A stretch of DNA of 64,000 nucleotides from Bacteroidales bacterium UBA5382 (GCA_002409745.1 DHOU01000011.1:62001-126000); one strand, 5' to 3'; positions 44,018-53,896 are shown, counted from the first letter of the stretch. Program-made: numbers and translations. Notes: generated by a model from the sequence alone, not told the origin.

Positions 44018-45544
44018 TTACAATTCGCAATACACCCCGTCTTCCGCTAAGTTTTTGCACGGGTAGCGCCATATATTTTCTTTACCGTCGATCAGGTCGT
44101 CGGCACAATCGGGTCCCCACGATCCGGCGGGATAGCCATGCAGCGGAGCATCCTTGTCCTCCTCCCAATAATCGAGGATCGGCTGTACGAACTTCCAGGT
44201 TTCCTCTACGGCCACGCCTTGCATATAAAGAGTATTGTCGCCGGCCATACAGTCGGTAAGCAATCGTTCGTATGCCCCGGGAATATAATGATCGTTTAAT
44301 TCCGAATAATGGAAATCCATATTCACCGATTTCATTTCATACCCGCTTCCGGGGACTTTCATGCCGGTTTTCAGCAAAATGCCTTCATCGGGATGAATAC
44401 GTAAAATGAGTAAGTTCTCGCCCTTGTCGCCTTCCGTCTGTTTGAAGAGGCGGGTAGGGGAAGGTTTGAAATGGATGACGATCTCCGACACCCGTGTCGG
44501 CAGCCGCTTGCCCGTACGGAGGTAGAACGGTACGCCTTCCCAACGCCAATTGTCGATAAAGAACTTCATGGCGACGTAGGTCTCTGTCCGTGAAGTTTTC
44601 TTTACATCCTTTTCCTCCCGATAGCCTTTGAGTTGCTTTCCGCGGACGGTCGCTTCGGTATATTGTCCCCGGATAACGTTGTTCTTCAGGTCGAGCTTGG
44701 TAAACGGACGCAATGCCCGGAAGACTTTCATCTTCTCATAGCGGATATCGTCGGCCGAAATTTTCGAAGGGGGCTCCATGGCCACCAGCGAAACGACCTG
44801 CAGAAGATGGTTTTGTATCATGTCGCGCAGGGCGCCCGCGTGATCGTAATAACCGCCGCGGTCTTCCACGCCGATACTTTCGGCGGCGGTGATTTCGACG
44901 TGCTGGATATACCTTCGGTTCCAGAGAGGTTCGTAAATGCCATTGCCGAAGCGGGTCACCATCAGGTTCTGCACGGTTTCTTTTCCCAGGTAATGATCGA
45001 TGCGGTAAATCTGATCTTCTTCGAAAAAATCCAGCAGTTGTTGGTTGAGCTTCTGTGCCGATTCCAAGTCATGGCCGAACGGTTTTTCAATCACTATCCG
45101 CCGGAAGCCCGAATGCTGCAAGGTAAGCCCTTGACCGTAGAGGTATTTCGGAATCAAAGAGTAGAGCGATGGCGGCGTAGATAAATAAAATATATAATTA
45201 TGATCGAGTTGGAATGTCGATTCCAGTTCGGCCAGTTTCGCTTTCACGTGGGCATATTCTTCCCCTTTTTGCGTGTCGATGCTGATATAAAACACTTTCG
45301 AGAGGAAATCCTCGATCTTTGCGGCCTTTGCATCTTTGTAATGAGCAAACTCCTGAATGCCTTTTTTCATCTTCTGGCGGAATGCACTATCGGAAAAGGA
45401 AGACCGGCTTACACCCAAAACCGCAAATCCTTTCGGCAACGACTCGTTCATATATAAATCGAAAACGGCCGGAATGAGTTTGCGATAGGTTAGGTCGCCC
45501 GATGCTCCGAAAATCACCAGCGCTTGATTGACTACTTTTTTCAT
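44018..45544 (-). CDS. zwf: Glucose-6-phosphate 1-dehydrogenase
   Basis: The 508-residue protein has the NADP-binding IFGASGDLTYRKLIPAVFDL, the substrate motif RIDHYLGKETVQNLMVTRFG, RYIQHVEITAAESIGVEDRG and YYDHAGALRDMIQNHLLQVV. It oxidises glucose 6-phosphate to 6-phosphogluconolactone, yielding NADPH. Full length with an ordinary C-terminal domain. Operon order zwf-pgl. Confidence 0.97.
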   Translation of the reverse strand: MKKVVNQALVIFGASGDLTYRKLIPAVFDLYMNESLPKGFAVLGVSRSSFSDSAFRQKMKKGIQEFAHYKDAKAAKIEDFLSKVFYISIDTQKGEEYAHVKAKLAELESTFQLDHNYIFYLSTPPSLYSLIPKYLYGQGLTLQHSGFRRIVIEKPFGHDLESAQKLNQQLLDFFEEDQIYRIDHYLGKETVQNLMVTRFGNGIYEPLWNRRYIQHVEITAAESIGVEDRGGYYDHAGALRDMIQNHLLQVVSLVAMEPPSKISADDIRYEKMKVFRALRPFTKLDLKNNVIRGQYTEATVRGKQLKGYREEKDVKKTSRTETYVAMKFFIDNWRWEGVPFYLRTGKRLPTRVSEIVIHFKPSPTRLFKQTEGDKGENLLILRIHPDEGILLKTGMKVPGSGYEMKSVNMDFHYSELNDHYIPGAYERLLTDCMAGDNTLYMQGVAVEETWKFVQPILDYWEEDKDAPLHGYPAGSWGPDCADDLIDGKENIWRYPCKNLAEDGVYCEL

Positions 45545-45622
45545 TCTATGATTGGTTGTTTTATTACCGTCTTAAACAACGAACTTATCGAAAAGTTGTT
45601 GCCGTATTCACAAAACAGTTTC

Positions 45623-46396
45623 TTATTTACGGTTTGCGAACAGCCACTCCATAAAGTCCGGCCGGTTGAAGGCTGATGTCCAACTGTCGTGATTGAATCC
45701 GGGGAATTCAATATATTCGACGTCGATTCCGTTATTCTTGAGTGTTAAGTAGGCCTCTCGCGAGAAGGCGACCGGCACGACCTGGTCGGCATCGCCGTGG
45801 AATATGCGTATACGAGCCTGCGTTTTTATCTTGCCCAGGCGTTCGATATTCACGCCGCCGCAAATGGGAACAGCCGCCGCGAACAAATCCGGATAACGGC
45901 AAAGGAGGTCGAATGTGCCCATGCCGCCCATCGATAATCCTACGACATAAATCCGGTCCGTATCGATCGGATAACGGCTGATGGTGCGGTCTATCAATTC
46001 TTTTACCGATTGCAGAGGGGTGGATATTGGCGGATCGACTTCGAAGGGTATTCCCCGAAGGTTATCGGGAAGAGTCTTCGGCGCCCAATATTCTTCGGCC
46101 GGACACTGTGGAAAGAGTACAAAGGCTGGATATTTCTCTCTGTTTACCGGATTGGTAAACATATTACCGCCGTGCGTTAATTGGGCTTCATTATCGTTTC
46201 CCCGCTCACCGGCTCCGTGGAGAAATACAACCAGCGGATATTTCTTTCCAGGGACAACTTGTTGCGGATTTAATTGCCGGAACAATAACGAATCGCCTTG
46301 CGACGACAAATATACATCTTTTATAAAGTCTTCTTGTTGGGCAACGAGCTGCATCCAGCAAAAGACAGCGAGAGAAGCAAAAATAATTTTTTTCAT
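45623..46396 (-). CDS. Exported alpha/beta hydrolase (prolyl-oligopeptidase/esterase type)
   Basis: The protein has 257 residues from the ATG at 46396, chosen because MKKIIFASLAVFCWMQLVAQ is a signal peptide; the open frame begins eight codons earlier. It shows VVFLHGAGERGNDNEAQLTH, the nucleophile elbow YVVGLSMGGMGTFDLLCRYP, and downstream HGDADQVVPVAFSR (acid) and FPGFNHDSWTSAF (His). This is the single-domain family once called poly(3-hydroxybutyrate) depolymerase-like or phospholipase-like; many members are feruloyl or acetyl esterases. Probably periplasmic. Substrate unknown. Confidence 0.85.
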   Translation of the reverse strand: MKKIIFASLAVFCWMQLVAQQEDFIKDVYLSSQGDSLLFRQLNPQQVVPGKKYPLVVFLHGAGERGNDNEAQLTHGGNMFTNPVNREKYPAFVLFPQCPAEEYWAPKTLPDNLRGIPFEVDPPISTPLQSVKELIDRTISRYPIDTDRIYVVGLSMGGMGTFDLLCRYPDLFAAAVPICGGVNIERLGKIKTQARIRIFHGDADQVVPVAFSREAYLTLKNNGIDVEYIEFPGFNHDSWTSAFNRPDFMEWLFANRK

Positions 46397-46561
46397 TAGG
46401 TCTTTATTATCGTTCTTCATTCCATATTATTGGAATTTATTATCGGTAGCGAAAGTAAGTATTTATTTTGAGATATTCAACGTTCTCCGTTTTTTTCTAT
46501 CAACCGAGGATGTCGTTTGATGTAAAACCGTTGGTAAAAGTATTAAAAATCCGAGCGATAG

Positions 46562-46592
46562 TTTGCTGTTTCGAGAAAATATAGTAACTTTG
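46562..46592 (+). promoter_or_regulatory. Promoter of the rpsF operon (TTTG-N19-TAACTTTG)
   Basis: TTTG at 46562-46565 and TAACTTTG at 46585-46592 match the Bacteroidota primary-sigma consensus in sequence and spacing. The predicted start of transcription is about 40 bases before the rpsF ATG. Confidence 0.85.
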
Positions 46593-46637
46593 CCGTTCGA
46601 AAATTAAAATGACATAAAACATTAATAATTAACTAGT

Positions 46638-47069
46638 ATGAACAATTATGAAACCGTTTTCATTTTGACTCCCGTTTTGTCTGATGCACAGATGAAGGAA
46701 GCGGTTGACAAATTCAAATCCCTCCTTACGGACAACGGAGCTGAAATTGTAAACGAAGAAAATTGGGGCTTACGCAAGCTGGCTTACCCCATCGACAAAA
46801 AAAGTACCGGCTTTTACGCTTTCTTAGAGTTTAATGCGGACCCTTCCGTAGTCGCAAAGCTCGAAGTGAATTTTCGTCGTGATGAACGCGTTATCCGCTT
46901 CTTAACCGTAAAACAAGACAAGTTTGCGCTTGAATATGCGGAAAAGAGACGAAATAACCGCGGTGGTAAAAGACATGAGGCTCAGGCTAACAGGCAAACA
47001 ACCGACAGGTCGTCGTCTAAAGCAAATGTAGAAAAACAGGAAGTAGAATCAAAAGAAACTAACGACTAA
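46638..47069 (+). CDS. rpsF: 30S ribosomal protein S6
   Basis: The protein has 143 residues: [40 protein letters not shown] and [13 protein letters not shown] are typical of S6. A charged C-terminal extension of about 45 residues ([20 protein letters not shown]) is longer than in proteobacterial S6. S6 binds S18 in the platform of the small subunit. It is the first gene of the S6-S18-L9 operon. Confidence 0.98.
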   Translation: MNNYETVFILTPVLSDAQMKEAVDKFKSLLTDNGAEIVNEENWGLRKLAYPIDKKSTGFYAFLEFNADPSVVAKLEVNFRRDERVIRFLTVKQDKFALEYAEKRRNNRGGKRHEAQANRQTTDRSSSKANVEKQEVESKETND

Positions 47070-47073
47070 GAAA

Positions 47074-47340
47074 ATGGCAAAACAATCAGAAATCAGATAT
47101 TTGACTCCGCTATCGGTGGACGTAAAAAAGAAAAAATATTGCCGTTTTAAGAAAAACGGTATTAAGTATATCGACTATAAAGATCCCGAGTTCTTAAAAA
47201 AATTCTTGAACGAGCAGGGCAAAATATTGCCTCGTAGAATTACCGGAACTTCGTTAAAGTTTCAACGCCGCGTTGCTCAAGCTGTGAAGAGAGCTCGTCA
47301 TATTGCCTTGCTGCCTTACGTTGCCGATTTAATGAAATAA
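47074..47340 (+). CDS. rpsR: 30S ribosomal protein S18
   Basis: The 88-residue protein contains [40 protein letters not shown] and [15 protein letters not shown], all S18 signatures. It lies four bases after rpsF. Confidence 0.98.
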   Translation: MAKQSEIRYLTPLSVDVKKKKYCRFKKNGIKYIDYKDPEFLKKFLNEQGKILPRRITGTSLKFQRRVAQAVKRARHIALLPYVADLMK

Positions 47341-47356
47341 ATAAGGAGAGATAATC

Positions 47357-47800
47357 ATGGAAGTTATTTTAAAAGAAGATATACAAAGTCTGGGTTATAA
47401 AGACGACGTGGTAAATGTCAGAAAAGGATATGCCCGTAACTACCTTATTCCCCAGGGAAAAGCCGTTATCGCTACCGGTTCGGCTAAAAAAGTGCTCGCG
47501 GAAAATCTGAAACAACGCGCTCACAAACTCGAACAAATCAAAGCTGCTGCTCAGGAACTCGCTCATAAGTTAGAGGGGGTTTCGCTTACGATCGGAGCAA
47601 AGACCAGTTCTACGGGTACCATTTTCGGATCGGTTACCAATATTCAGTTGTCGGAAGCTCTTAAAGAAAAAGGGTTCGATGTGGATAGAAAATATATCGT
47701 CATCAAAGAACAAGTGAAAGAAGTCGGTACTTACAAAGCGATTGCTAAATTGCATAAAGAGATCTCGGTAGAAATTCCTTTTGAAATTGTTGCCGAGTAA
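47357..47800 (+). CDS. rplI: 50S ribosomal protein L9
   Basis: The 147-residue protein starts MEVILKEDIQSLGYKDDVVN with the L9 signature VRKGYARNYLIPQGKAVIAT, a long connecting helix (~45-75) and a C-terminal domain (GSVTNIQLSEALKEKGFDVD). It closes the operon, 16 bases after rpsR. Confidence 0.98.
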   Translation: MEVILKEDIQSLGYKDDVVNVRKGYARNYLIPQGKAVIATGSAKKVLAENLKQRAHKLEQIKAAAQELAHKLEGVSLTIGAKTSSTGTIFGSVTNIQLSEALKEKGFDVDRKYIVIKEQVKEVGTYKAIAKLHKEISVEIPFEIVAE

Positions 47801-47827
47801 GAATAATTTAAGTTGTCAATAATGCAG

Positions 47828-47857
47828 AAAAAGCTCCGGGATATCCGGGGCTTTTTC
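47828..47857 (+). terminator. Rho-independent terminator of the rpsF-rpsR-rplI operon
   Basis: AAAAAGCTCCGGG pairs with the segment CCGGGGCTTTTT around an AT-rich loop. It begins about 28 bases after the rplI stop. Confidence 0.9.
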
Positions 47858-48050
47858 AGTAATTGGGGGGTGTCGTTCCAAGCGACGCCCTCAATAGTAT
47901 AAAATAATAGGCTTTGTTTATCCTTTGAACCGCTTTTTTCGCTATTTTTGAGGAACTATTCCATTAAGCGAAATGATCAGATGACAAGTTTGCTTGTAAT
48001 CTGTCGTTGCGGGAAATAGTAGAATGAAATTTAATTTAATCTTTATACAA

Positions 48051-49064
48051 ATGGATAAACGGCAGATAACATTGAAAAGTATTGCCAAAGCGTTGAATTT
48101 ATCTCCATCAACGGTATCGCGGGCGATGAAAGACCATCCGGCAATTAGCGCCAAAACAAAGGCGCTCGTACGGGAGTATGCCGAAAAGTATAAATATAAA
48201 CCCAATACGTTGGCCATACGCTTGCGCACCAACCGGAACAATACGATAGGGGTAATCGTTCCGGAGGTCGTTCACTTCTTTTTCTCGACGGTGCTTGCAG
48301 GCATTCAGGAAGAGACGGAAAAGGGAAATTACAACATTATATTTTGTCATTCCAATGAGAATTACGAGCGTGAGGTTAAGAGTGTGGAAACCCTGTTGGA
48401 TGCACGGGTGTGCGGTATTCTGGCTTCCCAATCGAAAACGACTGCAAGCTTCGAGCATTTTCAGGAAATTGTAGACAGTAATATCGCCTTGGTTTTTTTC
48501 GATCGTATTTGTACCGGAATCAATACCGATAAAGTGGTGGTGGATGATTATGCCGGTGCTTTTAAGGCGGTGGATTATCTGGTGCAGACGGGCTGTCGGC
48601 AAATCGCTTTTTTGGGAATGAATCCGTCGCTTCCTATTTCCAACAACCGCCGCATGGGATACGAGGATGCGTTGCGTAAGAATAAGATTCCGGTCGATAA
48701 AGACTTCATGAAGGTTTGTGATGTGGCAGAAATGGTGCATAAGGTCGTTCCCGAAATCCTGAAAGGGGATAAGATTCCCGATGCATTCTTTTGTATCAAT
48801 GATGAGGTTGCGGCTTATTGCGTGCAGATCGTGAAGGCTTCCGGATATCGTATTCCCGAAGATATCTCGATTTGCGGTTTTACCAATTCGTATATTACCG
48901 AAGTCACGGACCCGACATTGACCACCGTCGATCAACATGGTTTTGAAATGGGCAAACAGGCGGCGCGGCTGCTCATTAATCGCATCGAAGGCACGGAAAC
49001 GAAGCCGGGGATCGTTAGCAAAGTCATTAAAACCGAGTTGGTGGTGCGCGACTCCACCCGGTGA
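48051..49064 (+). CDS. LacI-family transcriptional regulator (probable maltose/glucan regulator)
   Basis: The protein has 337 residues from the ATG at 48051; the open frame begins nine codons earlier but MDKRQITLKSIAKALNLSPS is the normal HTH start. The helix-turn-helix continues TVSRAMKDHPAIS, followed by a hinge and a periplasmic-binding-like effector domain (NTIGVIVPEVVHFFFSTVLA ... DISICGFTNSYITEVTDPTL). It is followed by a sugar permease and an alpha-amylase gene, so it likely controls them in response to maltose or a maltodextrin. No clear operator palindrome was found. Confidence 0.88.
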   Translation: MDKRQITLKSIAKALNLSPSTVSRAMKDHPAISAKTKALVREYAEKYKYKPNTLAIRLRTNRNNTIGVIVPEVVHFFFSTVLAGIQEETEKGNYNIIFCHSNENYEREVKSVETLLDARVCGILASQSKTTASFEHFQEIVDSNIALVFFDRICTGINTDKVVVDDYAGAFKAVDYLVQTGCRQIAFLGMNPSLPISNNRRMGYEDALRKNKIPVDKDFMKVCDVAEMVHKVVPEILKGDKIPDAFFCINDEVAAYCVQIVKASGYRIPEDISICGFTNSYITEVTDPTLTTVDQHGFEMGKQAARLLINRIEGTETKPGIVSKVIKTELVVRDSTR

Positions 49065-49148
49065 GCGTCTTCAGCCTTTATGCATTCGATTGCATAAAAA
49101 AACACCTTTTTTTGGCTATGAGGGTTGTCCGGGCGGGAACAATCATTA

Positions 49149-49156
49149 TACATTTG
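49149..49156 (+). promoter_or_regulatory. -7 box (TACATTTG) upstream of the MFS transporter gene
   Basis: TACATTTG fits TAnnTTTG, with TTG 21 bases upstream (49125-49127). Transcription from it would start at about 49163, which favours the ATG at 49195 over that at 49171. Confidence 0.5.
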
Positions 49157-49194
49157 TAAGGAAAGTATGTATGAATCATAGAAAAGCATTGTTC

Positions 49195-50733
49195 ATGAAA
49201 AAAAGACATTTATCGTTCTGGGATATCTGGAATATGAGTTTCGGATTCCTGGGAATTCAATTCGGTTTTGCATTGCAGAATGCAAACGTCAGCAGAATCT
49301 TCGAGACATTGGGAGCGCGGGTCGAAGATATTCCTATTCTGTGGATTGCCGCTCCCATTACCGGCCTTATCATCCAACCCATTATCGGTCATCTGAGCGA
49401 TAAGACCTGGAACCGCTTCGGACGCCGGCGCCCTTACTTTATGATCGGCGCGGTGTTTACCACTCTTGCGTTGTTTATTATGCCGAACTCTCCCGCCCTG
49501 TGGGTTGCTGCCGGGATGTTGTGGATTATGGATGCTTCCATTAATATTTCGATGGAGCCTTTCCGGGCTTTTGTCGGCGATAATCTGCCCACGGAGCAAC
49601 GTACCATGGGATTTGCCATGCAGAGTTTCTTTATCGGTACCGGAGCCGTGGTGGCTTCGCTCCTGCCGTATATTCTGACGAACTGGTTCGGTGTTTCCAA
49701 TACGGCTGCTGAAGGAACCATTCCTTTGTCGGTGAAGTTGTCGTTTTATATAGGAGGCGTAGTATTATTTGGCGCCATTCTGTATACGGTACTCACAACG
49801 AAAGAATATTCGCCCGAAGAACTGGCTGCTTTCGAGGAGGAGAAAGAAAAAACAACCGGCATAAAGAAAGTCGTCGCTACACCGGTTACTTCCTCGCATT
49901 TTTTTAGACAAGGCGCTTATTGGGGTCTCGCGGGATTGGTGGCAACATTGTTGATTCTCTATTTCCGGCTCGAAGCGCAGTTATTGATCGTGTCGGGGTT
50001 GTTGCTTGCCTTCGGAATCATTCTGATTGTCTCGGGAATGATTACCGCGCCGGGCAAGCATCCTAACGGGCTGGTCGGAATTATGAACGACCTGCTGCAT
50101 ATGCCTAAAACGATGGGCCAGTTGGCCGTCGTGCAATTCTTTTCCTGGCTGGCCTTTTATGCGATGTGGATTTATACCACTCCGGCTGTCACGCAGCATA
50201 TCTATGGCACCACCGACTCCTCCTCGGAATTGTATAATCAAGGGGCCAATTGGGTGGGGGTGTTGTTTGCGGTCTATAACGGCGTTTCGGCTATTTCTGC
50301 TTTTCTGTTGCCCCTGCTCGCTAAGCAAATCGGGCGTAAAGCGACGCACGCTATCGCCTTGGCCGTCGGAGGAATTGCGTTCGTGTCATTCTTCTTTATC
50401 CATGATCCGAACCTGTTGCTCATCCCGATGATCGGTGTCGGATTTGCCTGGGGCAGCATTTTGTCGATGCCATATGCCATTTTAACGGGAGCTCTTCCGG
50501 CCGATAAAATGGGTACGTATATGGGTATCTTCAATTTCTTCATCGTTATTCCGCAGATATTGGCGGCAAGTATTCTCGGATTTATCACGAAAGACCTTTT
50601 CGGAGGGCAGGTGATTTATACGATGATATTGGCCGGCTGCTCGCTTGTTATAGGCGCCCTTTCGGTCTTCATTGTTCAGGATCGGGACGATGTGTATTCG
50701 TTGAAAACATCAAAACGGAATAAAAGAATTTAG
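49195..50733 (+). CDS. MFS sugar transporter, SLC45/maltose-permease type
   Basis: The 512-residue protein (start MKKRHLSFWDIWNMSFGFLG) has about 12 membrane segments. The loop GHLSDKTWNRFGRRRPYFMI is the conserved MFS motif A as found in glycoside-cation symporters of the SUC/SLC45 group, and WAAGMLWIMDASINISMEPF is also typical. The open frame extends far upstream but overlaps the regulator gene. With the LacI regulator before it and the GH13 enzyme after it, maltose or a maltooligosaccharide is the likely substrate, carried across the inner membrane with protons. Confidence 0.87.
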   Translation: MKKRHLSFWDIWNMSFGFLGIQFGFALQNANVSRIFETLGARVEDIPILWIAAPITGLIIQPIIGHLSDKTWNRFGRRRPYFMIGAVFTTLALFIMPNSPALWVAAGMLWIMDASINISMEPFRAFVGDNLPTEQRTMGFAMQSFFIGTGAVVASLLPYILTNWFGVSNTAAEGTIPLSVKLSFYIGGVVLFGAILYTVLTTKEYSPEELAAFEEEKEKTTGIKKVVATPVTSSHFFRQGAYWGLAGLVATLLILYFRLEAQLLIVSGLLLAFGIILIVSGMITAPGKHPNGLVGIMNDLLHMPKTMGQLAVVQFFSWLAFYAMWIYTTPAVTQHIYGTTDSSSELYNQGANWVGVLFAVYNGVSAISAFLLPLLAKQIGRKATHAIALAVGGIAFVSFFFIHDPNLLLIPMIGVGFAWGSILSMPYAILTGALPADKMGTYMGIFNFFIVIPQILAASILGFITKDLFGGQVIYTMILAGCSLVIGALSVFIVQDRDDVYSLKTSKRNKRI

Positions 50734-50828
50734 GGCAAAGATGTTCCCGTCTCCCGTCCAACGGCTTTATGGCGTTTGGCGGATAGCGGGAATGTCGGTC
50801 TTTTCATCTTATAATCATCTAAATAAAA

Positions 50829-52181
50829 ATGAAAAAAATAGTTGTCGTCTTTCTTATCGTATCCGTATTGTTTTCGTGCGGAAACAAACAGAAGCAAACT
50901 TCAGTAGAGCCTTCCGGCGCTCATCCCGAATGGGCGTACGAGGCCGTTATTTATGAAGTAAATACGCGTCAGTTCACGCCCGAGGGAACCTTTACGGCCT
51001 TTGCTGCGCATTTGCCTCGTCTGAAAGAATTAGGGGTCGATATCTTATGGTTTATGCCTATTCAACCTATCGGTGAAACGGAACGTAAAGGATCGTTGGG
51101 AAGTTATTATTCCATTCAAGATTATACCGGTGTGAATCAGGAATTCGGTACGTTGGATGACTTCAAACAGGTTGTCCGGCAAGCGCATGATGCCGGCATG
51201 AAGGTGCTCCTCGACTGGGTGGCCAACCATACTTCGCGCGATGCGGTGTGGATGGCCGATGCCACAAGCGATTGGTATGTCCACGACAGTTTGGGGAATA
51301 TTTCGGCGCCGTATGATTGGACGGATGTGGCTGAGTTGAATTATGATAATAAAGAGATGCGGGAAGAGATGATCCGCTCGATGATGTTTTGGGTACGGGA
51401 AGCCGATATCGACGGTTTTCGCTGCGATGTGGCGGGCGAAGTGCCGACGGACTTCTGGGCTGCCGCGAAAGATTCGCTTGTTTCGTTGAAGCCGGAGGTG
51501 TTTTTGCTGGCCGAAGCGGAAAAGCCGGAACTGAACGACGGTATTTTCGATGCGTATTATGCCTGGGATTTCCATCATAAGATGAATGCGGTAGCTCAGG
51601 GCAAAGAGAATGTCGATTCGCTCAGGGCCTCTTTACAGCGAACGATCGATCGTTTTTCCCCGAGCGCCATCCCGATGTATTTCACGTCCAATCACGATGA
51701 AAACTCGTGGAACGGCACGGAGTTCGAGCGCATGGGCGATGCTGCGGAAGCTTTTGCCGTATTGAGTTACGTGTTGCCCGGCATGCCGTTGATTTATAAC
51801 GGGCAGGAGGCCGGATTCAATCGCCGGCTGCAATTTTTCGAGAAAGACAGTATCGACTGGAACGATCAAGGGGCGTTTACCGCGTTTTACCGCTCTCTGA
51901 ATGCGTTGCGCAAGTCGAACAGCGCATTGCTTTCGCCGGAGAAAGGAGGCGCTTTCGAAGAAATACCAAACGACCGTTCCGGAAGTGTGTGGTCTTTCAG
52001 GCGTGTGAAAGACGATCAGGAAGTCGTGTGCATCTTTAACTTCAGTGCGAATCCCGTGCAAGTGGCTTTTGACGAAGACGTTCCCGGTGCCGCGTTCCGC
52101 GCTTATCCCGATTCCACAGCGGTATCCTCCTTTCAGAACATCGATTTGAAACCTTGGGAGTACCGGGTGTTTTACAAGTAA
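50829..52181 (+). CDS. GH13 alpha-amylase-family lipoprotein
   Basis: The 450-residue lipoprotein (VSVLFSCGNKQK) has the GH13 conserved regions: DWVANHTS (region I), DGFRCDVAGE (II, nucleophile Asp), FLLAEAEKPE (III, Glu) and MYFTSNHDENSW (IV, Asp), then a C-terminal beta domain. The catalytic triad is complete. It should cut alpha-1,4-glucans in the periplasm or at the outer membrane and supply the transporter upstream. It lies 95 bases after the transporter gene in the same direction. Confidence 0.92.
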   Translation: MKKIVVVFLIVSVLFSCGNKQKQTSVEPSGAHPEWAYEAVIYEVNTRQFTPEGTFTAFAAHLPRLKELGVDILWFMPIQPIGETERKGSLGSYYSIQDYTGVNQEFGTLDDFKQVVRQAHDAGMKVLLDWVANHTSRDAVWMADATSDWYVHDSLGNISAPYDWTDVAELNYDNKEMREEMIRSMMFWVREADIDGFRCDVAGEVPTDFWAAAKDSLVSLKPEVFLLAEAEKPELNDGIFDAYYAWDFHHKMNAVAQGKENVDSLRASLQRTIDRFSPSAIPMYFTSNHDENSWNGTEFERMGDAAEAFAVLSYVLPGMPLIYNGQEAGFNRRLQFFEKDSIDWNDQGAFTAFYRSLNALRKSNSALLSPEKGGAFEEIPNDRSGSVWSFRRVKDDQEVVCIFNFSANPVQVAFDEDVPGAAFRAYPDSTAVSSFQNIDLKPWEYRVFYK

Positions 52182-52242
52182 AAAATAAAACTATTGATTC
52201 ACATAGAAAGGTATCGGCGTTGAACAACGACCGGTGCCTATA

Positions 52243-53337
52243 TTATTTTACAACGATTTTATTCTTCGTAGAAGAACGGTACCAACGATACATCCGGTCT
52301 ACCCCTTCTTCTATTTCAATAGAATGGCGCCATCCCAAAGAGTGCAGCTTCGAAACGTCGGTAAGCTTTCGCAGGGTGCCGTCGGGTTTCGAGGCATCGA
52401 AAGTAATCCGGCCATCATAGCCGATGGTCTTCGCGATGATGCCGGCCAGCCTGCCGATGCTGATTTCTTTTCCTGTTCCGATGTTGATGTGGCAATTGCG
52501 CACCGGGTTTTTTCCCTCTGCCAAATCGGAGAAATTTACCCGTTCCATAATGAAAACGCAAGCGTCGGCCATTTCCTCACTCCATAAGAACTCCCGCAAA
52601 GGCTTTCCCGTTCCCCAAAGTTTCACTTCCGACGGCGTGATGCCATACTTTAGGAGGATGCGCGCTATTTCCTCGTTCGGATGCCCGGCGGAGATGTTTT
52701 CAACCGGACGACGGGCAAGATCTTCCCGGATGGTCTCCCAATCATTTTCCATAAGGCATTTTGCCAAATGTATTTTACGGATCATTGCGGGCAGCACATG
52801 ACTTCTTTCCAAATCGAAATTATCGTTCGGACCATATAAGTTCGTCGGCATGACGGCGATATAGTTTGTTCCGTATTGCAGGTTGAAACTTTCGCACATT
52901 TTTAAACCCGCGATCTTGGCAATGGCATAAGGCTCGTTCGTGTATTCGAGCGGTGCGGTCAGTAACGATTCTTCACTGATGGGCTGAGAGGCTTCACGCG
53001 GATAAATGCAGGTGCTTCCCAAAAACAATAGCTTCTTCACCTTGTGCCGGAAACTTTCGCCGATGATGTGGTTTTGTATTTGAAGGTTGCGCAAGATGAA
53101 ATCGGCCCGATACGTATTGTTCGCCATAATTCCCCCCACATACGCGGCGGCGAGGAACACATACTCCGGGTTTTCTCGTTCGAAAAAGGCTTGTACAGCG
53201 GCTCCGTCAAGCAAATCGAGTTCCTCGTGCGAGCGTCCGATAAGATGTGTATATCCCTTGTCTTGTAAGTTTTTCCAGATAGCGGAACCGACCAATCCGC
53301 GGTGTCCCGCCACATATATTTTACTGTCTTTATCCAT
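52243..53337 (-). CDS. fcl: GDP-L-fucose synthase
   Basis: The 364-residue short-chain dehydrogenase has KIYVAGHRGLVGSAIWKNLQ (NADP-binding GxxGxxG), VFLAAAYVGGIMANNTYRAD, the catalytic LGSTCIYP and YTNEPYAIAKIAGLKM (Tyr-x3-Lys), and LWGTGKPLREFLWSEEMADA. It converts GDP-4-keto-6-deoxymannose to GDP-L-fucose for surface glycans. An ~30-residue insertion (MENDWETIREDLARRPVENI) is common in Bacteroidales members. The partner gmd is not in the window. A minus-strand TACCTTTG lies 21 bases upstream of the start (53359-53366). Confidence 0.95.
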   Translation of the reverse strand: MDKDSKIYVAGHRGLVGSAIWKNLQDKGYTHLIGRSHEELDLLDGAAVQAFFERENPEYVFLAAAYVGGIMANNTYRADFILRNLQIQNHIIGESFRHKVKKLLFLGSTCIYPREASQPISEESLLTAPLEYTNEPYAIAKIAGLKMCESFNLQYGTNYIAVMPTNLYGPNDNFDLERSHVLPAMIRKIHLAKCLMENDWETIREDLARRPVENISAGHPNEEIARILLKYGITPSEVKLWGTGKPLREFLWSEEMADACVFIMERVNFSDLAEGKNPVRNCHINIGTGKEISIGRLAGIIAKTIGYDGRITFDASKPDGTLRKLTDVSKLHSLGWRHSIEIEEGVDRMYRWYRSSTKNKIVVK

Positions 53338-53432
53338 CTGTTTTTGTTGTTAAGATTACAAAGGTAGGATTTTTTTTATACTTTTAGTTATCCCTCCCTG
53401 TTCCTATTTATTCAATCATTTTTTCTTATCTT

Positions 53433-53460
53433 TGTCCATTGTCCATTATCAATTATCCAT
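53433..53460. repeat. Heptamer array, 4 units (TGTCCAT / TATCAAT type)
   Basis: Four consecutive 7-bp units, TGTCCAT twice, TATCAAT, TATCCAT, directly after a TATCTTTG -7 box (53427-53434) and before the ArsC-like gene. The 5' leader of that gene is thus mostly repeat. Confidence 0.7.
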
Positions 53461-53472
53461 TGTTTTAGTTAT

Positions 53473-53847
53473 ATGAAACTTCTATTTATTGGTTATCCCA
53501 AGTGCGGCACGTGCCGTAAAGCGGTCAAATGGCTCGAAGAGCAGGGTCTCGACTTTACTTACCGTCATATTGTTGAAAATAATCCCAAGCGCGAAGAACT
53601 TGCCGAATGGCTTGTGATGAGTGGTTTGCCGGTAGCCAAGTTTTTCAATACATCCGGACAAAGATATAAAGAGCTTCATTTGAAGGATAAGGTGAAAGAG
53701 GCTTCTACCGGAGAATTGCTCGATGTGTTGGCGACCGACGGGATGTTGGTAAAACGGCCAGTGGTCGTCGGGGATACTTTTGTATTGGTCGGTTTTAATG
53801 CCGGACAATGGACACAAACATTCTTACAGAACAAAGATCAAGTTTGA
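53473..53847 (+). CDS. ArsC/Spx-family thioredoxin-like protein
   Basis: The 124-residue protein starts MKLLFIGYPKCGTCRKAVKW; the CGTC pair at the end of the first strand is the active site. DFTYRHIVENNPKREELAEW, FNTSGQRYKELHLKDKVKEA and VKRPVVVGDTFVLVGFNAGQ complete the ArsC fold. True arsenate reductases of this family use CxxS, while CxxC is found in Spx/YffB-like regulators and reductases. Role uncertain: redox regulator or oxidoreductase. Confidence 0.85.
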   Translation: MKLLFIGYPKCGTCRKAVKWLEEQGLDFTYRHIVENNPKREELAEWLVMSGLPVAKFFNTSGQRYKELHLKDKVKEASTGELLDVLATDGMLVKRPVVVGDTFVLVGFNAGQWTQTFLQNKDQV

Positions 53848-53896
53848 TAAAATACCCTAATAAAGAAATCGTTTTTCTCGTACAAATAGTAAAAAG

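Noticed and set aside
48937..49194. N-terminal extension of the MFS transporter frame
   Set aside because: It overlaps the end of the LacI gene in another frame; the transporter family starts at MKKRHLSF and a promoter lies between.
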